A stretch of 7,304 nt of DNA, taken from the NCBI GenBank assembly GCA_964602715.1, contig CAZRSB010000075.1:1-7304 (forward strand), in the 5' to 3' direction. Made by a program: the position numbers and the translations under genes. The notes beneath the pieces were generated by a model. It saw only the letters and a program-made list of their open reading frames with translations. It searched no databases and had not been told where the DNA came from. Shown here in pieces: positions 5,300 through 7,304 of this stretch. Each line of letters opens with the position of its first letter. Positions within the stretch are counted from its first letter, which is position 1. The DNA is from Natronoplasma sp964602715. Lineage in GTDB: Archaea; Thermoplasmatota; Thermoplasmata; Halarchaeoplasmatales; Halarchaeoplasmataceae.

Positions 5300-6538
5300 T
5301 TATTTCGATGTTATCCTTTCGTATAATCGTATCACACAGTCTCTAGCCGTACACTCTTCCCTGGTAAACGGTCCTATCAGAAGATAACCAACAAGACCAG
5401 TCAATAGGATTATAACCGAAGCTATCAAGAACAGGTACCGGTATCCAAGCATCTCCTCTATCTGACCATTCACAAATACACCTATAGCTCCACCTATGAA
5501 CATGTTGAAGGCGGCCAGGGACATCACAGTACCTCTCTGTTTTGGAAGACGCTGCTGAGCGGTAAAAATTATCGGTACGTAGAGCAGGACAAATGCCAAG
5601 CCGAATCCAACCAAGGCGGGAATAACCAATACGATATTTATCCAGAACGCTATCACGAGTATTGAAATCAAGCCAAGCAGGGAAGCCACCACCAATATCT
5701 CAGTACCCACTTTATCTTTCACCGTGCCTGCTTTTCTTCCTCCTGAGAAGGCTGCCAGACCAAACAAAGTCAAGATCACACCGACTGTTAAAATACTGTA
5801 ATTTGTCTGACCGATGAAGTAATCGCCTAGATAAGTGAAACTTCCGAAAACTGCGAACCCAAGCAGAAAAAGTAAGAAAACCACTTTCAAAAGATGTCGA
5901 TCTGCAAGTGCTTTCGAGTAGGACTTTTTGAAACTAAGTTTCTTCACTGTTCCCTTTCCGAATTCTAGATACTTGAAAATGAAAGCTAACACGATAAATT
6001 CCGCTATACCGTAAGTCAAATAAACTAACCTCCAGCTTCCCAAATAAGATAATCCGCCGCCTATCGCTGTTGCAGCTGCAGCACCGAGATAAAACATCCC
6101 CATTATTGTTCCTATCGCGTTCATCATCGACTTCGGACTGTCAAAAGTATCTCCCATGAGTGAAATAGTAACTGGAAGAATAGCGGCTGCAAAGGCACCG
6201 TTCACAGCGCGGAGAAGAGCTAAAGATTGTATGTTGAAAGCTAAGGCTGCGAGACTACTAAATATAGCTGTGCCGAGAGCTGCTAAACTGATAATTCTGA
6301 CTTTGCCAAATCTGTCAGCAAGAGGACCGAATAAAACTGTAAAAAGTCCAAAAGGAAGCATGTAAGCCGAAACTGTCATAGCTGCTGTACTTATAGGTAC
6401 AGAAAAATCTCTAGCTATATCAACTATTATCGGTGAAGCTGCGTAGTTATCACCCATGACAAAGAAACCCATCATGCCCAAAAGAAAAACGACTAGATTG
6501 AACGCTTTCTTTGGATCGCCATTTTTTTCTTTATCCAT
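5300..6538 (-). CDS. MFS transporter, 12-TM drug/metabolite exporter type (412 aa)
   Basis: The protein is strongly hydrophobic with about 12 membrane segments. TM1 is roughly 13-30 (FNLVVFLLGMMGFFVMGDNY; D30 is a possible proton site). The MFS motif A, GPLADRFGK, is at 71-79 between TM2 and TM3. TM4 to TM6 span about 106-190, a charged central loop runs 191-216, and the second six-helix half covers 217-390. LPVTISLMGD and WRLVYLTYGI are typical of the DHA1 drug:H+ antiporter group. The tail after 390 (FTREECTARDCVIRLYERIT) is odd, with two cysteines (C396, C401) that could bind metal or be redox-active. AGGGG lies about 10 bases before the ATG, and a TATA candidate (6589-6596) is upstream. 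Substrate unknown; the nearby nitroreductase and stress genes suggest efflux of a toxic compound. Confidence 0.9.
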   Translation of the reverse strand: MDKEKNGDPKKAFNLVVFLLGMMGFFVMGDNYAASPIIVDIARDFSVPISTAAMTVSAYMLPFGLFTVLFGPLADRFGKVRIISLAALGTAIFSSLAALAFNIQSLALLRAVNGAFAAAILPVTISLMGDTFDSPKSMMNAIGTIMGMFYLGAAAATAIGGGLSYLGSWRLVYLTYGIAEFIVLAFIFKYLEFGKGTVKKLSFKKSYSKALADRHLLKVVFLLFLLGFAVFGSFTYLGDYFIGQTNYSILTVGVILTLFGLAAFSGGRKAGTVKDKVGTEILVVASLLGLISILVIAFWINIVLVIPALVGFGLAFVLLYVPIIFTAQQRLPKQRGTVMSLAAFNMFIGGAIGVFVNGQIEEMLGYRYLFLIASVIILLTGLVGYLLIGPFTREECTARDCVIRLYERITSK

Positions 6539-6838
6539 CCTCTTTCCCCTAAATAATATCTTGAGTAGATAGTGATAAAGGGTTATTGTATTTTAAGTTT
6601 ATAATATTTGTGATGATTCTACCCTAAAATAATTGGTATTTTTTCTTACAGATACTTTCTCATTTTCACTTCCTAATATATGAAATCTGTTTGAGTTTTA
6701 CTTACCATACCCATCTTTTTTCATGTGAGGAGAACTAACGATGGACATCTCCCCAATGTTATTCTACTCTCGGTGTAGTTTGTTTCAACTTTACATTACG
6801 CTTAAAATCATACTGATTATAACTAATGAGAAGGACAA
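6539..6838. other. Intergenic region, AT-rich; MFS promoter at its left edge
   Basis: About 300 bases without a supported gene. On the minus strand TTAAAATA (6596-6589) is a TATA candidate for the MFS gene, predicting a start near 6566. Just inside that transcript the plus strand reads ATAGTGATAAAG (6569-6580), close to ATAGTGATTAAAG at 3959-3971. The middle holds weak inverted repeats (TACC-N-CTAAAATAATT-GGTA near 6630, GGAGA/TCTCC around 6730-6752). The right end (about 6815-6838) resembles the bases preceding the promoter of copy 1, which suggests the duplication began here. Confidence 0.4.
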
Positions 6839-6876
6839 ACCTTTTATACTTTACACATATTATGGTGATTAAAGTG
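6839..6876 (+). promoter_or_regulatory. Second copy of the DUF438 promoter/inverted repeat
   Basis: This stretch matches 3935-3973 with one single-base gap and two substitutions, including TTTATACTTTA, the CATATTAT core and GTGATTAAAGTG. The inverted repeat ACTTTA (6848-6853)-N16-TAAAGT (6870-6875) keeps exact spacing. The reverse-strand TATA is weakened (TATATA became TATA) and no regulator gene lies to its left. Conservation while the downstream gene decays suggests either a recent duplication or selection on the site. Confidence 0.6.
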
Positions 6877-6881
6877 ATACA

Positions 6882-7259
6882 ATTGGGATTGAAGAGTTAT
6901 ACGAAAGTTTGAGAGGGTTGGCCAAAGGTAAAGTGTCTGAAAAAAAAGCCTTGGAAATGATAAAGGGTGCTACCCCAGTTGAATTGTCCAAAGCAGAACA
7001 GCGGTTAGTAGAGGAAGAAGATTTTGGCGAAGAAGAATTTAAAAGTTTTTGCGATGTCCATCTGAAAGCTGTAGAAGACGAAGTAGAGGAGATGAAAAAA
7101 GATTTGAAAGAAGGACATCCTATCAGAACTTTGATTCTAGAACATGATGAAATATTAGAAACTCTGGATGAGCTGAAAGAAATCAGTGAAACTCTGAAGG
7201 AGAGAAATCTAACGGAAACTGAAAAAGAAGAACTAAAACATCTAGCTGAGCATTTATAG
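6882..7259 (+). pseudogene. DUF438/hemerythrin-like protein, copy 2, start lost and C-terminus truncated
   Basis: The frame reads IEELYESLRGLAKGKVSEKK, then TPVELSKAEQ, FKSFCDVHLKAVEDEVEEM (DUF438) and GHPIRTLILEHDEILETL, the start of the hemerythrin-like bundle with its His and Glu-His ligands. It ends at LKHLAEHL, before the final helices and the usual KEN-x-LFPYL segment. Compared with copy 1, a 2-base deletion removes the ATG and breaks the frame from the upstream GTG codons; no ATG, GTG or TTG lies in frame between the stop at 6870 and TTG 6909, which lacks an RBS. Full-length family members are several hundred residues, so this is a truncated relic or a very short form. A small perfect inverted repeat ACATAA-CTT-TTATGT (7266-7280) follows and could be a weak terminator. 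The family is proposed to sense or handle O2, NO or iron. Confidence 0.62.
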
Positions 7260-7304
7260 TTATAGACATAACTTTTATGTAATATGAATGCATTGTAAAT
7301 TCAT

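Noticed and set aside
6156..6365. Plus-strand 69-codon frame inside the MFS gene
   Set aside because: Antisense shadow; basic Ala/Lys/Arg composition is the reverse of membrane-helix codons.
6741..6872. 43-codon plus-strand ORF with a decent RBS (GAGGAG 6727-6732), beginning MDISPMLFYSRC
   Set aside because: It runs through the TATA box of the DUF438 promoter copy, has no convincing promoter of its own and no recognisable family. A real small protein is possible but not supported.
1..7304. CRISPR array, insertion sequence or classic restriction/toxin-antitoxin genes
   Set aside because: No regularly spaced repeats, no transposase, methylase or toxin-like frame was seen on either strand.

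Overview
The window looks archaeal. It carries two archaeal-type ATPases of the PF01637/DUF234 kind, TATA-box promoters with the core TTTATACTTTA or TTTATATACTTTA, apparently leaderless starts mixed with Shine-Dalgarno starts, and DUF438/hemerythrin-like genes. DNA is AT-rich and arginine is mostly AGA/AGG. The genes (ferredoxins, a nitroreductase, Fe-S proteins) fit an anaerobe. I cannot place it below 'probably a euryarchaeote-like anaerobic archaeon'.

Layout. (1) 1-392, minus: the N-terminal 130 residues of an archaeal ATPase that runs off the window. (2) 393-699: non-coding. It holds stacked palindromes in the first ATPase's promoter, a detached 3' end of a tRNA gene (471-491) that looks like a leftover integration site, a run of good hairpins (490-609), and the promoter and a 17-bp palindrome of the next gene. 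(3) 700-2082, plus: a complete AAA-type ATPase with a middle winged helix and a C-terminal DUF234 nuclease-fold domain. (4) 3913 to 2126, minus: a tight operon of a SufR-like winged-helix regulator, a large 4Fe-4S protein and a small cupin whose N-terminus is broken by a stop and a frameshift. (5) 3934-4420, plus: the divergent promoter and a decayed DUF438/hemerythrin gene. (6) 4460-5267, plus: a ferredoxin and a nitroreductase, ending in a hairpin terminator shared with (7) 6538-5300, minus: an MFS exporter. (8) 6839-7259, plus: a second decayed DUF438/hemerythrin copy with nearly the same promoter as the first.

How it works together (inference). The right two thirds reads as a redox or nitrosative-stress and metabolite-handling locus. 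A probable Fe-S or metal-sensing repressor lies beside Fe-S proteins, a flavin nitroreductase with its ferredoxin, an exporter and hemerythrin-like proteins. The repressor gene and the first DUF438 copy are fired from one shared TATA region. The same promoter, including an inverted repeat ACTTTA-N16-TAAAGT, recurs at the second copy, which suggests a local duplication and a shared operator. Three genes here are visibly decaying (the cupin and both DUF438 copies). Together with the tRNA fragment and paralogous ATPases at the left edge, this marks the window as a rearranging accessory region. I see no clear new defence system. The best candidates for something undescribed are the possible RNA at 490-609 and the duplicated promoter/operator.
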